Shown piece by piece: positions 8,457 through 16,443 of a stretch of DNA of 47,115 nt; within the stretch, counting starts at the first letter, position 1, and every line of letters starts with the position of its first letter. A program made the translations under genes and the position numbers. The DNA lies in contig JAQWFH010000015.1 in NCBI GenBank assembly GCA_028704515.1, forward strand, positions 1 through 47,115, read 5' to 3'. The DNA comes from Eubacteriales bacterium (GTDB lineage Bacteria > Bacillota > Clostridia > Peptostreptococcales > Anaerovoracaceae). The notes under the pieces were generated by a model, which did not search any database, was not told where the DNA came from, and was given only the letters and a program-made list of their open reading frames with translations.

Positions 8457-9304
8457 ATCCTGTACTCCTTTTTACTATGAAATACCATGATGCTCTCAAT
8501 ATCCGCGGGGTCCGAAACTAAATTTTTCGGGATGTTCTCTGATAAAACCAATGCTGTCGATCCAAATTTACCGCGCCTTATACCTTTCAGGGCATCACCA
8601 GGGATTGAAAGCAGCTCGCTCTCATCACCTTTTACAAGCCTGTATTTTTCTCTGAGCAAATCCTTTTCTTCACTAAATATAATCTTCCCCTTATTTATAA
8701 AAGTTATATAATCACATACTTTTTCAAGATCGCTTATAATGTGTGATGATATCAATACGGATTTTTTTTCGTCTTGGGTAAAGTCCGAAAGCAAATCGAG
8801 AAGACCCTCCCTTGCCATTGGATCAAGACCGCTTGCAGCTTCATCAAGAATCAGAAGCTCCGCTCCATGAGACAATGCTGCGGCAAATGACAGTTTCATC
8901 TTCATTCCTCTTGAAAACTCTTTTACCGGCTTTGTAACCGGCAGCTCAAATTTCGATATATGTCTTGTAAATTCTTCTTCATCCCATTGCTTGTATATAT
9001 TCTTTAATATGAGCCCGATTTGTTTTATGTTGAGATTTTCCGGGAAAAAGCTCTCGTCAAATACCACCCCTATTTTTTCCTTCAGGGAACCCTGCATATT
9101 TAAATTGTCATGACCCATAATATAAATTTCGCCGCTATCACTTTTAACTAAGTCCAATATGATTTTAATAAGAGTGCTTTTCCCTGCCCCATTTTCGCCT
9201 ATAACCCCCATTATGCAACCTTTCGGAAGCGTCATAGAGGCATTTGTCAATGAAAATCCATCATACTTTTTATTGACATTTATAATCTTAATTGCGCTGT
9301 CCAT
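8453..9304 (-). CDS. ABC transporter ATP-binding protein
   Basis: 283 residues. Walker A is GENGAGKST (about 36-44), the signature is the degenerate EFSRGMKMKLSFA typical of ABC-2 exporters of the YtrB/YhcH type, and Walker B is LLILDEAASGLDP followed by the H-loop in LISSHIISDLEKV. It powers the permease encoded directly downstream. The gene sits 14 bases after the GntR regulator on the same transcript, so the regulator probably controls both. Substrate unknown: exporters of this class move peptides, lipids or toxic compounds. Confidence 0.92.
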   Translation of the reverse strand: MDSAIKIINVNKKYDGFSLTNASMTLPKGCIMGVIGENGAGKSTLIKIILDLVKSDSGEIYIMGHDNLNMQGSLKEKIGVVFDESFFPENLNIKQIGLILKNIYKQWDEEEFTRHISKFELPVTKPVKEFSRGMKMKLSFAAALSHGAELLILDEAASGLDPMAREGLLDLLSDFTQDEKKSVLISSHIISDLEKVCDYITFINKGKIIFSEEKDLLREKYRLVKGDESELLSIPGDALKGIRRGKFGSTALVLSENIPKNLVSDPADIESIMVFHSKKEYRI

Positions 9305-9318
9305 TACATTCCCCTTTT

Positions 9319-9693
9319 CTATTCATTTTCATAAAGCAGATCAAACATTTGAAAAATTTCTTCATGTGAAATTCCCGAAATCAAAGAAATTTGGATGATT
9401 TCTTTAATCTTTTCTTCTATTTCCTTTAAATATTGCTCCTTTATCAGTTCTGTGTTTTGCTGCTTAACAAAACTGCCTTTTCCAGTGATTGAAAATATAA
9501 AGCCTTCCTTTTCAAGTTCATCGTATGCCCTTTTTGTCGTTATAACACTTATTCTCAGTTCCTTTGCAAGCAGGCGCATGGACGGCAGCGCTTCACCTTC
9601 CATTATTTCACCTGCTATGATAAGCCCCTTTATTTGAGCAACGATTTGTTCGTAAATCGGCCGATTGTCCGAATTGCTTATTATTATCTTCAT
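9319..9693 (-). CDS. GntR family regulator, YtrA subfamily
   Basis: 124 residues from the ATG at 9693. An adjacent ATG at 9696 and a distant one at 9747 are possible, but AAAGGGG is best spaced for 9693 and the longer start would run through the promoter. Residues about 7-75 are a GntR winged helix (RPIYEQIVAQIKGLIIAGE, then SMRLLAKELRISVITTKRAYDELEKEGFI). Only about 45 residues follow, which is the short dimerisation tail of the YtrA subfamily and not an effector domain. It probably represses its own ABC transporter operon through the palindromes overlying the promoter at 9722-9764. Confidence 0.9.
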   Translation of the reverse strand: MKIIISNSDNRPIYEQIVAQIKGLIIAGEIMEGEALPSMRLLAKELRISVITTKRAYDELEKEGFIFSITGKGSFVKQQNTELIKEQYLKEIEEKIKEIIQISLISGISHEEIFQMFDLLYENE

Positions 9694-9721
9694 CATTACC
9701 CCTTTTGAATTTACGTTTACA

Positions 9722-9762
9722 ATATTGTATATACACATTATATACAATATGACACATGTGTC
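9722..9762. promoter_or_regulatory. Likely GntR operator: two palindromes over the promoter
   Basis: ATATTGTATATA and TATATACAATAT form perfect 12-base arms around CACAT (9722-9750), covering the -10. Next to it GACACATGTGTC (9751-9762) is a perfect 12-base palindrome over the -35. Their place over the operon's own promoter suggests autoregulation by the GntR protein. Which palindrome is bound is not known. Confidence 0.6.
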
Positions 9763-9764
9763 AA
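9737..9764 (-). promoter_or_regulatory. Promoter of the GntR-ABC operon
   Basis: On the minus strand TTGACA (9759-9764), a 16-base spacer and TATAAT (9737-9742). Both hexamers are perfect. The start of transcription would be near 9730, about 37 bases before the regulator's ATG. Confidence 0.85.
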
Positions 9765-9779
9765 TATCTTTTTTTAACT

Positions 9780-9809
9780 AAAAAAGATCCATCGATAATC
9801 GACGAATCT
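9780..9809 (-). terminator. Terminator after the Smr-domain gene
   Basis: On the minus strand a hairpin AGATTCGTC-GATTATC-GATGGATCT (two G-U pairs) is followed by six T. It ends the recX-tcdA-smr unit before the next promoter. Confidence 0.85.
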
Positions 9810-9823
9810 CCTTCATATCAATT

Positions 9824-10168
9824 TTATTTAATCAGTACTACGGTCAATCCTCTGTTGCTTTCTATATAGCTGCTGAAATCCCTCAGTTGTGGGCATACAT
9901 CAATGAAGCTTCTCTTTTTATCAAGCCATTCCTCGCCGGCCGCAAAGTCACGAACAATCCCAATAAGGCTTGTTTCTTTAAGCTTGGCCCGCACAGCAAT
10001 TTTGATAGCACCTCCTACGCCCGAGGATCCGTATCCGTGAATGACGATGACTGCTTTGTAACCTGCGCCCTTTGCTGTAAGAAGCTCATTTACTAAACGG
10101 CTGATTGCAGTTGAAACAGTGGGATTACCTCTTTCTAAATTGATTTCTTTAACCTTGACTCTTGCCAT
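9824..10168 (-). CDS. Smr domain protein
   Basis: 114 residues, essentially one Smr (small MutS-related) domain. It starts with a basic strand, has the helix PTVSTAISRLVNELL, then VIVIHGYGSSGVGGAIKIAVRAKL, which is the HGxG plus helix core of Smr domains, though the usual LDLHG motif at the front is replaced by INLERG. Stand-alone Smr proteins bind or nick nucleic acids; no MutS part is present. The gene overlaps tcdA by 20 bases and is followed by a terminator, so it closes the operon. The nuclease role is family knowledge only. Confidence 0.78.
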   Translation of the reverse strand: MARVKVKEINLERGNPTVSTAISRLVNELLTAKGAGYKAVIVIHGYGSSGVGGAIKIAVRAKLKETSLIGIVRDFAAGEEWLDKKRSFIDVCPQLRDFSSYIESNRGLTVVLIK

Positions 10169-10862
10169 CCCGCACCTCTTTAATCAAATCCTTTATTACT
10201 TCCCCTGCTATTATAAGCCCTGCGACAGGTGGGACAAACGATATACTTGCAGGGAAGTCAACGTCCATCATTTTGTTTGGCTCTTCCTTTGAGTAAAGAA
10301 CCTTCAGATGCCTGATGTCCCTCTTTTTTAGTTCGCGCCGCATTACCTTTGCAAGCGGACAAACAGAAGTTTTGGAAATATCCGTAACCTCAAACATAGT
10401 CGGATCAAGCTTATTTCCCGTACCCATTGACGCTATCATCGGAACTCCGCTTTCACGCGCTCTCATTATCAGTTCTATCTTTGCTGTCACTGTATCTATA
10501 GCATCCACAATATAATCATATTCAGACAAATCAAATTCCGATGAATTGCCGGGAAGATAAAACTTTTTAATCGAATTTACCCTTGCATTTGGGTTTATAT
10601 CCAAAATCCTTTCACGCATGATATCGATTTTCGCTCTACCCAGCGTACTGTGAAGCGCAATTATCTGCCTGTTGATGTTCGTTAAGTCGACATCATCGTT
10701 ATCCACGATTGTAATATTCCCGATTCCGGCTCGTGCAAGCGCTTCGCAAGTAAAACCTCCGACACCGCCAATTCCAAATACAGCTACATTTGACTTTTTC
10801 AAAATATCCGAGGCTTCTTTCCCTATCAATGCTTCGGTTCGTAAAAACTGATTATCATTCAT
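10149..10862 (-). CDS. tcdA: tRNA threonylcarbamoyladenosine dehydratase (TcdA/CsdL)
   Basis: 237 residues from the ATG at 10862; a TTG at 10871 is possible but lies one base from the AGAGGG site, while 10862 has a 9-base spacing. It is an E1/ThiF-like adenylating protein: VFGIGGVGGFTCEALARAG is the nucleotide-binding loop, VDNDDVDLTNINRQ the conserved Asp/Asn/Arg block, and VDAIDTVTAKIEL the crossover region. SMGTGNKLDPTMFEV and the later DVDFPASISFVPPVAG stretch mark it as TcdA rather than ThiF or MoeB. TcdA cyclises the t6A base at position 37 of ANN-reading tRNAs to ct6A using ATP. It overlaps recX by 8 bases and the Smr gene by 20. Confidence 0.92.
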   Translation of the reverse strand: MNDNQFLRTEALIGKEASDILKKSNVAVFGIGGVGGFTCEALARAGIGNITIVDNDDVDLTNINRQIIALHSTLGRAKIDIMRERILDINPNARVNSIKKFYLPGNSSEFDLSEYDYIVDAIDTVTAKIELIMRARESGVPMIASMGTGNKLDPTMFEVTDISKTSVCPLAKVMRRELKKRDIRHLKVLYSKEEPNKMMDVDFPASISFVPPVAGLIIAGEVIKDLIKEVRDGKSQG

Positions 10863-11331
10863 TGAATTCAACCCTCTTCTGATTCATAAGCCTTCCTATT
10901 GCATCGTAAACAGCGTCCTTTTCGTATCCCATAGATATGAGCTTTCGTGCTGTTTTGCTCAAAAGCTTATCATCGATATTCCTTCCCGCGCAAAGCTTTT
11001 CTGCAACCCGTGATGCACGCTCTTTCTCTAATAAAAGCCCTTCCTGCTCGATGAATTCATGAAGCGCATCTTGGATAATATCTTCTGTGATTCCCTTTTC
11101 TTTCAATTTTTTATTTGTTCCTAGCACTCCGCGTCTCTTTCCGATGAGCGCAAAACGCATATATTTAAGACAATATTCAAAGTCATCCAAATAATGAAAT
11201 TCCTTTAGAAATTCAAGGGTTTCCTCTATTTCGTCTTCGGGATATCCCAATGAAACAAGACGTTTTTCAACCTCAGATACAGTTTTATCTGAAAATGATA
11301 ATAATTTTAGTGCCGCATCTTTACATTCCAT
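10855..11331 (-). CDS. recX: Regulatory protein RecX
   Basis: 158 residues made of tandem three-helix repeats, the RecX fold. The first repeat has ALKLLSFSDKTVSEVEKRLVSLGYPEDEIEETLEFL and the second KRRGVLGTNKKLKEKGITEDIIQDAL, both with the R/K-x-L-x-x-K-G motifs of the family. RecX binds RecA filaments and modulates recombination and SOS induction. recA is not in the window. Gene order PPTase - recX - tcdA - smr on one strand with tiny gaps indicates one transcript. Confidence 0.92.
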   Translation of the reverse strand: MECKDAALKLLSFSDKTVSEVEKRLVSLGYPEDEIEETLEFLKEFHYLDDFEYCLKYMRFALIGKRRGVLGTNKKLKEKGITEDIIQDALHEFIEQEGLLLEKERASRVAEKLCAGRNIDDKLLSKTARKLISMGYEKDAVYDAIGRLMNQKRVEFNE

Positions 11332-11347
11332 TTTGCATATTCTCCGT

Positions 11348-11911
11348 TTAGAGAAGTCTTACTTCTGCTTCTTCCGGTTCACCTGAGCAAACTGTGCATA
11401 TTATACCATTACCAAAATTTATATCCTTAAAGAAGCACTTTGCGTCTCCGTCCTCCATCCAATAAACAACAGCGTTGTCCTTAACTACCGAGAAGCTGCT
11501 CAGACCTTCCTTCAATCCCGTCCCCTTATACTTTACATAGGCCTCTTTCCTCGTCCAAAGAAGGAAAAAGCCTTCTTTACCGTACAATCTTACGAACTCC
11601 GCCTCTTCCTCTGTGAAGAAACGTTTCGCAAGATCGGTATAATCCTTATCCTTCACCTCTTGTATATCTATACCTACTTCCTGATTGGCTACTGCACAAA
11701 CCCAAAGCTGACCGCTATCGCTTACAGAAAAATAAGGAGCGTCAGGGGAATCAAAGTAAGGCTTACCGTGTTCTCCTCTCTTAACCTCGAAGTCAAGAGC
11801 TCTTTCAAAATTATCGTCGCCTTCTTCTTTTAAGAAATTAGCGGCCGCCTGCTTTACATATGTTTCTCTGTTTTCTCCTATTACTATACCTTCACTAATA
11901 TAAATTTTCAT
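11348..11911 (-). CDS. 4'-phosphopantetheinyl transferase, Sfp type
   Basis: 187 residues from the ATG at 11911; an in-frame TTG at 11923 overlaps the GGAGGG ribosome site and is rejected. The family motifs are present: GKPYF, then VGIDIQ (Mg2+ ligand Asp), FFTEEE and WTRKEAYVKYKGTGL (the WxxKEA-K signature). Sfp-type enzymes move phosphopantetheine from CoA to a serine of carrier proteins of peptide, polyketide or lysine-synthesis enzymes. At under 200 residues it is shorter than B. subtilis Sfp (224). No carrier protein or NRPS lies in the window, so the substrate is unknown. Confidence 0.9.
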   Translation of the reverse strand: MKIYISEGIVIGENRETYVKQAAANFLKEEGDDNFERALDFEVKRGEHGKPYFDSPDAPYFSVSDSGQLWVCAVANQEVGIDIQEVKDKDYTDLAKRFFTEEEAEFVRLYGKEGFFLLWTRKEAYVKYKGTGLKEGLSSFSVVKDNAVVYWMEDGDAKCFFKDINFGNGIICTVCSGEPEEAEVRLL

Positions 11912-11924
11912 ACTTCCCTCCAAA

Positions 11925-11960
11925 ATATTAAAATACCGGAGTACCCCAAAAGCACCCCGG
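11925..11960 (-). terminator. Terminator after the YerC-like gene
   Basis: On the minus strand CCGGGGTGC pairs with GTACTCCGG (9 pairs, two G-U) around a T-rich loop, followed by TATTTTAATATTTT. It separates the regulator from the phosphopantetheinyl transferase. The T-run is interrupted, so read-through is possible; no clear separate promoter is seen for the next gene. Confidence 0.6.
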
Positions 11961-11978
11961 ACATATTGTATCTTATAG

Positions 11979-12284
11979 TTATATTTTCCCTTGATCCTTC
12001 AGTCTATCAATTATTCTTTTATACCCGTCCGCACCGTAAATCAGGCATTTGTTTATACGGCTTATCGTTGCCGTGGAAGCATTTGTTAACTCTTCTATTT
12101 CACTATATGTCTTTTTTTGATCAAGAAGTCTTGCAACTTCCCATCTCTGAGCGATTGCATGTATTTCGTTTATTGTGCATATGTCCTCGAAAAAACGATA
12201 GCAATCTTCTTGGTCTTCCAAAACAAGAACAGCTTCGAAAAAAGCGTCTATCTCGGCTTTTTTTAGCTTTGATTCATAAGCCAT
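11979..12284 (-). CDS. YerC/YecD family TrpR-related DNA-binding protein
   Basis: 101 residues. The helical layout and the motif AIAQRWEVARLLDQKKTYSEIEELTNASTATISRINKCL form the Trp-repressor-like helix-turn-helix typical of the YerC/YecD family, which is about 100 residues long. The recognition helix is NASTATISRI. It has a strong promoter of its own (12343-12371) and is followed by a terminator. No tryptophan gene is near. The target genes are unknown. Confidence 0.88.
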   Translation of the reverse strand: MAYESKLKKAEIDAFFEAVLVLEDQEDCYRFFEDICTINEIHAIAQRWEVARLLDQKKTYSEIEELTNASTATISRINKCLIYGADGYKRIIDRLKDQGKI

Positions 12285-12342
12285 ATAATTTCTCCTTTTT
12301 ACGCACTTTCGCAGTTTACAGTGACATAATCAAATTCAAGTT

Positions 12343-12371
12343 ATTATAGCATTATTATACATTTTCGTCAA
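12343..12371 (-). promoter_or_regulatory. Promoter of the YerC-like gene
   Basis: On the minus strand TTGACG (12366-12371), a 17-base spacer and TATAAT (12343-12348), about 60 bases before the start codon. Between 12372 and 12490 I see only AT-rich DNA with a weak hairpin and no clear terminator for terC. Confidence 0.85.
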
Positions 12372-12490
12372 CAAAAAATCCATAATCGTACTCTAATTTT
12401 TGCTTCCTTATTACATCGTATAAATAAAAAAGTGGGTTACGGTTAAAATGAGCTGTTTTTCATCTGCTTATTTTACACTAACATATTGTC

Positions 12491-13342
12491 CTACTGCAAT
12501 TTTTTACTTTTTTTCGATACTATAAGCGACACAATGATGCTAATTGCAAGAACTGAGATAATTATAGCTATGGACAGCAGGTTATCAATATGGAAGCCCG
12601 TTACAGTACCCAACATCTTGAAACCTGTAAATATCAGTATTGTTGCCACTCCGTATTTGACATAGCGGAAGCTCTCATGAAGGTGAAGCAGTACAAAGTA
12701 AAGTTGCCTCAATCCCAAGATTGCAAATATATTTGAGCTATATACTATCAATAAGTCAGTGGAAACTGAGAATACCGCAGGCACGGAATCTATTGCAAAT
12801 ACTATGTCTGAAGTCTCAATCAGCAGCAATACTGCAAAAAGTGGCGTAGCGTATAAAATTTTATTCTTTTTTACAAAGAACTTTTCTCCGACAAACTCTT
12901 TAGTCATCGGCATTACCCGTTTGAGTACTTTTAATATAAACTTATCGTGCGGGTCTTTTGCGCTTTCGTGCGAATTGTACATTCTAACACCGCTAACTAT
13001 AAGTATTACGCCGAAAACATAAAGTATCCATTGAAAGTTGTCTATTAATTTTATACCGAAGAAGATGAAGAAAAATCTCATCACTACAGCACCGATAATG
13101 CCCCATCGCAAAACCCTGTGCTGTGCGTGCTCCGAAAGGCCGAAGCTCATAAATATTGTTATAAATACAAATAAATTGTCTATGCTCAAGGAAAGTTCGA
13201 TAAGATATCCCGCAAGGAATTCAATGCCTTTCTCTGCTCCATAGAAGTAATATATAACCCCATTAAATAAGAGGGCAAGGCTCATCCAAAATATTACCCA
13301 CCTCAAAGACAACAGTACCTGCTTTACGCCTTGTTTCTCCAC
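12491..13342 (-). CDS. TerC family integral membrane protein (Alx-like), Mn2+-responsive
   Basis: 283 residues with about eight membrane segments. Two TerC hallmark motifs are visible: ELSLSIDNLFVF near residues 49-60 and LLIETSDIVFAIDSVPAVF near 170-190, whose acidic residues lie in the membrane and are thought to bind metal. Family members (E. coli Alx, B. subtilis YkoY/MeeY/MeeF) export Mn2+ or metallate secreted proteins. A yybP-ykoY manganese riboswitch lies directly upstream, which supports a role in manganese homeostasis and predicts expression when Mn2+ is high. The gene is monocistronic. Confidence 0.93.
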   Translation of the reverse strand: MEKQGVKQVLLSLRWVIFWMSLALLFNGVIYYFYGAEKGIEFLAGYLIELSLSIDNLFVFITIFMSFGLSEHAQHRVLRWGIIGAVVMRFFFIFFGIKLIDNFQWILYVFGVILIVSGVRMYNSHESAKDPHDKFILKVLKRVMPMTKEFVGEKFFVKKNKILYATPLFAVLLLIETSDIVFAIDSVPAVFSVSTDLLIVYSSNIFAILGLRQLYFVLLHLHESFRYVKYGVATILIFTGFKMLGTVTGFHIDNLLSIAIIISVLAISIIVSLIVSKKSKKLQ

Positions 13343-13399
13343 AATAGTATTCTCCCTTCAATATAAAAACAAATTAAATTCTATATGACCGTGTTACAT

Positions 13400-13440
13400 A
13401 AAAAACCTTGACGCTTACTCCAATAAAGTAAACATCAAGG
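13400..13440 (-). terminator. Riboswitch-controlled intrinsic terminator before terC gene
   Basis: On the minus strand CCTTGATGTTTAC pairs with GTAAGCGTCAAGG (13 pairs, two G-U) and is followed by six T. Its left arm contains CCTTGATG, the same eight bases that form the 3' side of riboswitch P1. Only one of the two stems can form, so metal binding should prevent termination and switch the gene on. Confidence 0.9.
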
Positions 13441-13522
13441 TCTCGCTATCACTTTGGAGAATAGAGGCGGGCAAAATGCCGTTTTGACGAACTCTATTGC
13501 TTATAAGCTACTCCCCTTAACG
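13433..13522 (-). ncRNA. yybP-ykoY manganese riboswitch aptamer
   Basis: Read on the minus strand the element begins CGTTAAGGGGAGTAGC, has the internal TCGTCAAAACGGC loop and closes with GCGAGACCTTGATG. These are the conserved segments of the yybP-ykoY family (GGGGAGUAG, CGUCAA, GCGAGACC). The P1 stem is CGTTAAGG (13515-13522) with CCTTGATG (13433-13440). It is in the 5' leader of a TerC gene, its classic location. Mn2+ should stabilise P1. Confidence 0.92.
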
Positions 13523-13547
13523 GTTTTTTACATCTTAATACCTGATA

Positions 13548-13575
13548 AGTATACCAGTTTTTTTCAAAATATCAA
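13548..13575 (-). promoter_or_regulatory. Promoter of the riboswitch-terC transcript
   Basis: On the minus strand TTGATA (13570-13575), a 16-base spacer and TATACT (13548-13553). It starts just upstream of the aptamer and gives a leader of about 200 bases. It lies right after the stop codon of the S41 peptidase gene. Confidence 0.65.
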
Positions 13576-13580
13576 TAAAA

Positions 13581-14786
13581 TTATTCTAAAATATTTATGG
13601 CTTTTTCAAGCTGTTTATCCTTGGTATCATCTTCTGTGATTTCCACATTATAATCCGGTTCAATTCCCTTCTCATGTATCACATTCCCCGCTGGCGAGAA
13701 ATATTGCTTCATTGTAATTCTTACTGCCGAACCGTCACCCAAGGCTTCTACTATTTGTACTATCCCCTTCCCAAAAGTAGTCGTTCCCACTATGGCTCCG
13801 GCTTTATTATCCTTGACGGCACCGGCAAGAATCTCTGTCGTACTTGCGCTGCCTTTATTCACGAGTAGCACGTACGGTAAGCTTGTAGAACTTGCATCGG
13901 AGTTGTGGTAGGTTCTATCACCTTTTCTGTCCTCTAGATATACAATGTTTCCTTCTTTTAAAATCATATCGGCTATAGCTATACCGCTGTCGACCATGCC
14001 TCCACCGTTATCTCTCAAGTCTATAACAAGCCCCTTGACTTTAGCCTCTTCCATCTTTGAAAGTTCAGTCCTAAAATCCTCAGCTGTTGCATTTTCAAAC
14101 GATGTTATTCTGATATAGCCTATATTCCCTTCAATAATGTCCGAATATACACTCTCTGTAACAATTTTTTTCCGAACAAGTGTTACATCCTTTTCAACGC
14201 CTCCCCTCGAATAGGTTATGGTAACCTTCGTGTTGAGCTCTCCCCTCATTTTCGATGCTGCTATATCCATTTTACTTCCCGCATATGATATACCGTCAAC
14301 CTTAAGAATTATATCTCCGGTCTTTAATCCTGCGTATTCGGCAGGAGAGCCTTCAATAGTGCTTACAATTGTTATTTTATCATCTTTAGCGGTCATAGTT
14401 ATACCGACACCATAGAAGTCACCTTTTGTAACAACCATTAATTTTTCGTATTCCTCCGCTGTCAGATACGAGGTATACGGGTCGCCTGTAGAGGCATACA
14501 TACCAGTATACATGCCAAGCATAATCTCCTCATCGCTTAAATCCTTATAGTACTTAGATTTCAGCTCTTTGTAGAGCATTTCTGCCTTTGCATACTTTTT
14601 ATCCATATATTTAAGCCTATCAAGCTTATCCTTTGGCACAATAGTCATACCGTCTGACGATGCTTGAATATAAAACATAATGCCGAAGCCTGAAAGCAAT
14701 CCTACGATAAGGACTGTTATTATAATAGCAATGAATTTTTTCTTACCAATGATACATTTTTTATTTCCTTCGTTTTCAGATATCAT
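13581..14786 (-). CDS. S41 family C-terminal processing peptidase (CtpA/CtpB-like)
   Basis: 401 residues from the ATG at 14786, which overlaps the recJ stop (ATGA) and follows GAGAGGA; a longer start to 14843 is rejected. A short cytoplasmic head is followed by one membrane segment (about 18-40). A PDZ domain (about 120-205, with GVGITM and AGLKTGDIILKVDG) precedes the S41 protease core. The catalytic set matches CtpB: Ser315 in KGSASTTE, Lys340 in TTFGKG and Gln344 four residues on. The protease faces outside and probably trims membrane or wall proteins. Lying beside ftsEX and an M23 hydrolase, it may control that hydrolase, as PDZ proteases do elsewhere; this link is inference. Confidence 0.92.
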   Translation of the reverse strand: MISENEGNKKCIIGKKKFIAIIITVLIVGLLSGFGIMFYIQASSDGMTIVPKDKLDRLKYMDKKYAKAEMLYKELKSKYYKDLSDEEIMLGMYTGMYASTGDPYTSYLTAEEYEKLMVVTKGDFYGVGITMTAKDDKITIVSTIEGSPAEYAGLKTGDIILKVDGISYAGSKMDIAASKMRGELNTKVTITYSRGGVEKDVTLVRKKIVTESVYSDIIEGNIGYIRITSFENATAEDFRTELSKMEEAKVKGLVIDLRDNGGGMVDSGIAIADMILKEGNIVYLEDRKGDRTYHNSDASSTSLPYVLLVNKGSASTTEILAGAVKDNKAGAIVGTTTFGKGIVQIVEALGDGSAVRITMKQYFSPAGNVIHEKGIEPDYNVEITEDDTKDKQLEKAINILE

Positions 14787-16435
14787 ATGTTCATTCCTCT
14801 CATACCGCTTATAAAAAATTGAATCCTGCCGGTGCCGTTCCACTCTGAGTATTCGGGTGTGCCAAAAATTTCAACATACATGCCTTCTTCAAGCAAATCC
14901 GCAAATTCATCGGCTCTTGAGAAAAGAACGCATTGTAGCATTGCCCCATCTCTGCCTTTTACCATAAATCTGACATGCTGTTTATTATTGCCCATATATG
15001 CCACCGTTGAAACAGTAACATTTTTTATCATGAAAACCGGCTTTGTATTGCCACTTCCAAATGGTTCGAGAACTTCAAGCTCTTTTGTGAGTTTTTTTGT
15101 TATATCTCCGGGCAATGCAATCAAATCTGCCTTTTCTTTTATATCGAATAGGCTTGAATCTTCGGCAATCATCCCGGAGAGAACTTCGTTGATTCTTCTG
15201 CGCAGCTCCGGCACTTTATGCTTCTCCATAGTAAAACCACAGGCACCTGAATGCCCTCCAAATCTCTGGAAAAGTTCCGCGCAATTCGAGAGGAGCTCAT
15301 AAAGATTTATTGCCTCTGGGCTTCTTCCTGTGCCTTTTACGGTTCCGTTATCCGAATCGGTTACTATTACAGAAGGTCTTGAGTATTTATCCTTTATCTT
15401 ACCTGCAACTATGCCCGCAACTCCTTCATGTGCATTTTCTGCCTCTATCAGCTTAAATTCATCGTTTAGGCATTGGTTTTCCGCAAGTTCAATACAATAA
15501 TCATATGTCTCGGACTGAATTTTTTTCCTCAAAGAATTGCTTTCAACCAATTCGGCTACTTTATCCAATGCCTCCTCTTTAGTCCCTGCAATAATTGCTT
15601 CTACCGCACAACAGGCATTATCCATACGCCCAGCGGCATTTATATAAGGAATGACTCCAAATGCCAATCTCTCGGAAGATATCTTTGTGGAATTGTTTGA
15701 AATAGCGCTCACTAAAGTATTGATGCCGGGTCTTGCTTTTGTGTTCAAAATATTTAATCCATATTTGACCATGGTACGATTTTCATCTATAAGCGGAACA
15801 ATATCACCTACCGTCCCTATCGCAACAAGGTCCAGGAGTCTGTTCACTGTACTTTTGGGCAGGTTCGCCTTCTTCTGAAGCCCTTGCGCAAATTTGAAAG
15901 CAACTCCGACTCCCGCAAGATGCTTGAAAGGATATGAACACTCCTTTTGCTTTGGATTTATGAGAATACAATCAGCTTTTTCGTCATTTATACTATGGTG
16001 ATCCGTTATAATTATATCCATCCCAAGGCTTTGTGCATAGGCCGCTTCCCTTCGCGATACACTGCCGCAATCCACAGTAATTATAACGTTGCCTCCTTTT
16101 TTACTTATATTATCTATCGCCTCAATATTGAGTCCGTAGCCTTCATCAAATCGAGACGGTATGTAGTACGATACTTTATCGGTGAGTTCTAAAAGAATCT
16201 CTCTCATCAATACAACTGAGGTCACTCCGTCTGCATCATAATCACCGTAGATGACTATTTGTTTGCCTGCCCTTGCTGATGATAATATTAAATCCACTCC
16301 CGCTTCAAGATTATGAAGCAGGAATGGATTGTGTGTTTTTTGAGGTTTATCCGATAGGAATTCCAGGATTTCGTCTTTGTCTTCAATGCCTCTTTTTTTC
16401 AGTAATTCAAATATTATCGGATTTATATTCTCCAT
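14783..16435 (-). CDS. recJ: Single-stranded-DNA-specific exonuclease RecJ
   Basis: 550 residues. The DHH phosphoesterase motifs are clear: IYGDYDADGVTS (about 63-74), ITVDCGS (about 119-125), TDHHSIND (DHH, about 143-150), and the DHHA1 region with GRMDNACCAVEAI and GGHSGACGFTM. RecJ degrades single-stranded DNA 5' to 3' during RecF-pathway recombination and repair, using Mn2+ or Mg2+. A C-terminal OB-like domain is present (NVTVSTVAYMGNNKQHVRFMVKGR). The length matches short RecJ forms such as that of Thermus core plus OB. It lies 8 bases after the M23 gene and overlaps the S41 gene by four bases. Confidence 0.93.
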   Translation of the reverse strand: MENINPIIFELLKKRGIEDKDEILEFLSDKPQKTHNPFLLHNLEAGVDLILSSARAGKQIVIYGDYDADGVTSVVLMREILLELTDKVSYYIPSRFDEGYGLNIEAIDNISKKGGNVIITVDCGSVSRREAAYAQSLGMDIIITDHHSINDEKADCILINPKQKECSYPFKHLAGVGVAFKFAQGLQKKANLPKSTVNRLLDLVAIGTVGDIVPLIDENRTMVKYGLNILNTKARPGINTLVSAISNNSTKISSERLAFGVIPYINAAGRMDNACCAVEAIIAGTKEEALDKVAELVESNSLRKKIQSETYDYCIELAENQCLNDEFKLIEAENAHEGVAGIVAGKIKDKYSRPSVIVTDSDNGTVKGTGRSPEAINLYELLSNCAELFQRFGGHSGACGFTMEKHKVPELRRRINEVLSGMIAEDSSLFDIKEKADLIALPGDITKKLTKELEVLEPFGSGNTKPVFMIKNVTVSTVAYMGNNKQHVRFMVKGRDGAMLQCVLFSRADEFADLLEEGMYVEIFGTPEYSEWNGTGRIQFFISGMRGMNI

Positions 16436-16443
16436 CTATGTAT

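Noticed and set aside
12372..12490. Terminator after the terC gene
   Set aside because: Only a short imperfect stem without a T-run is visible.
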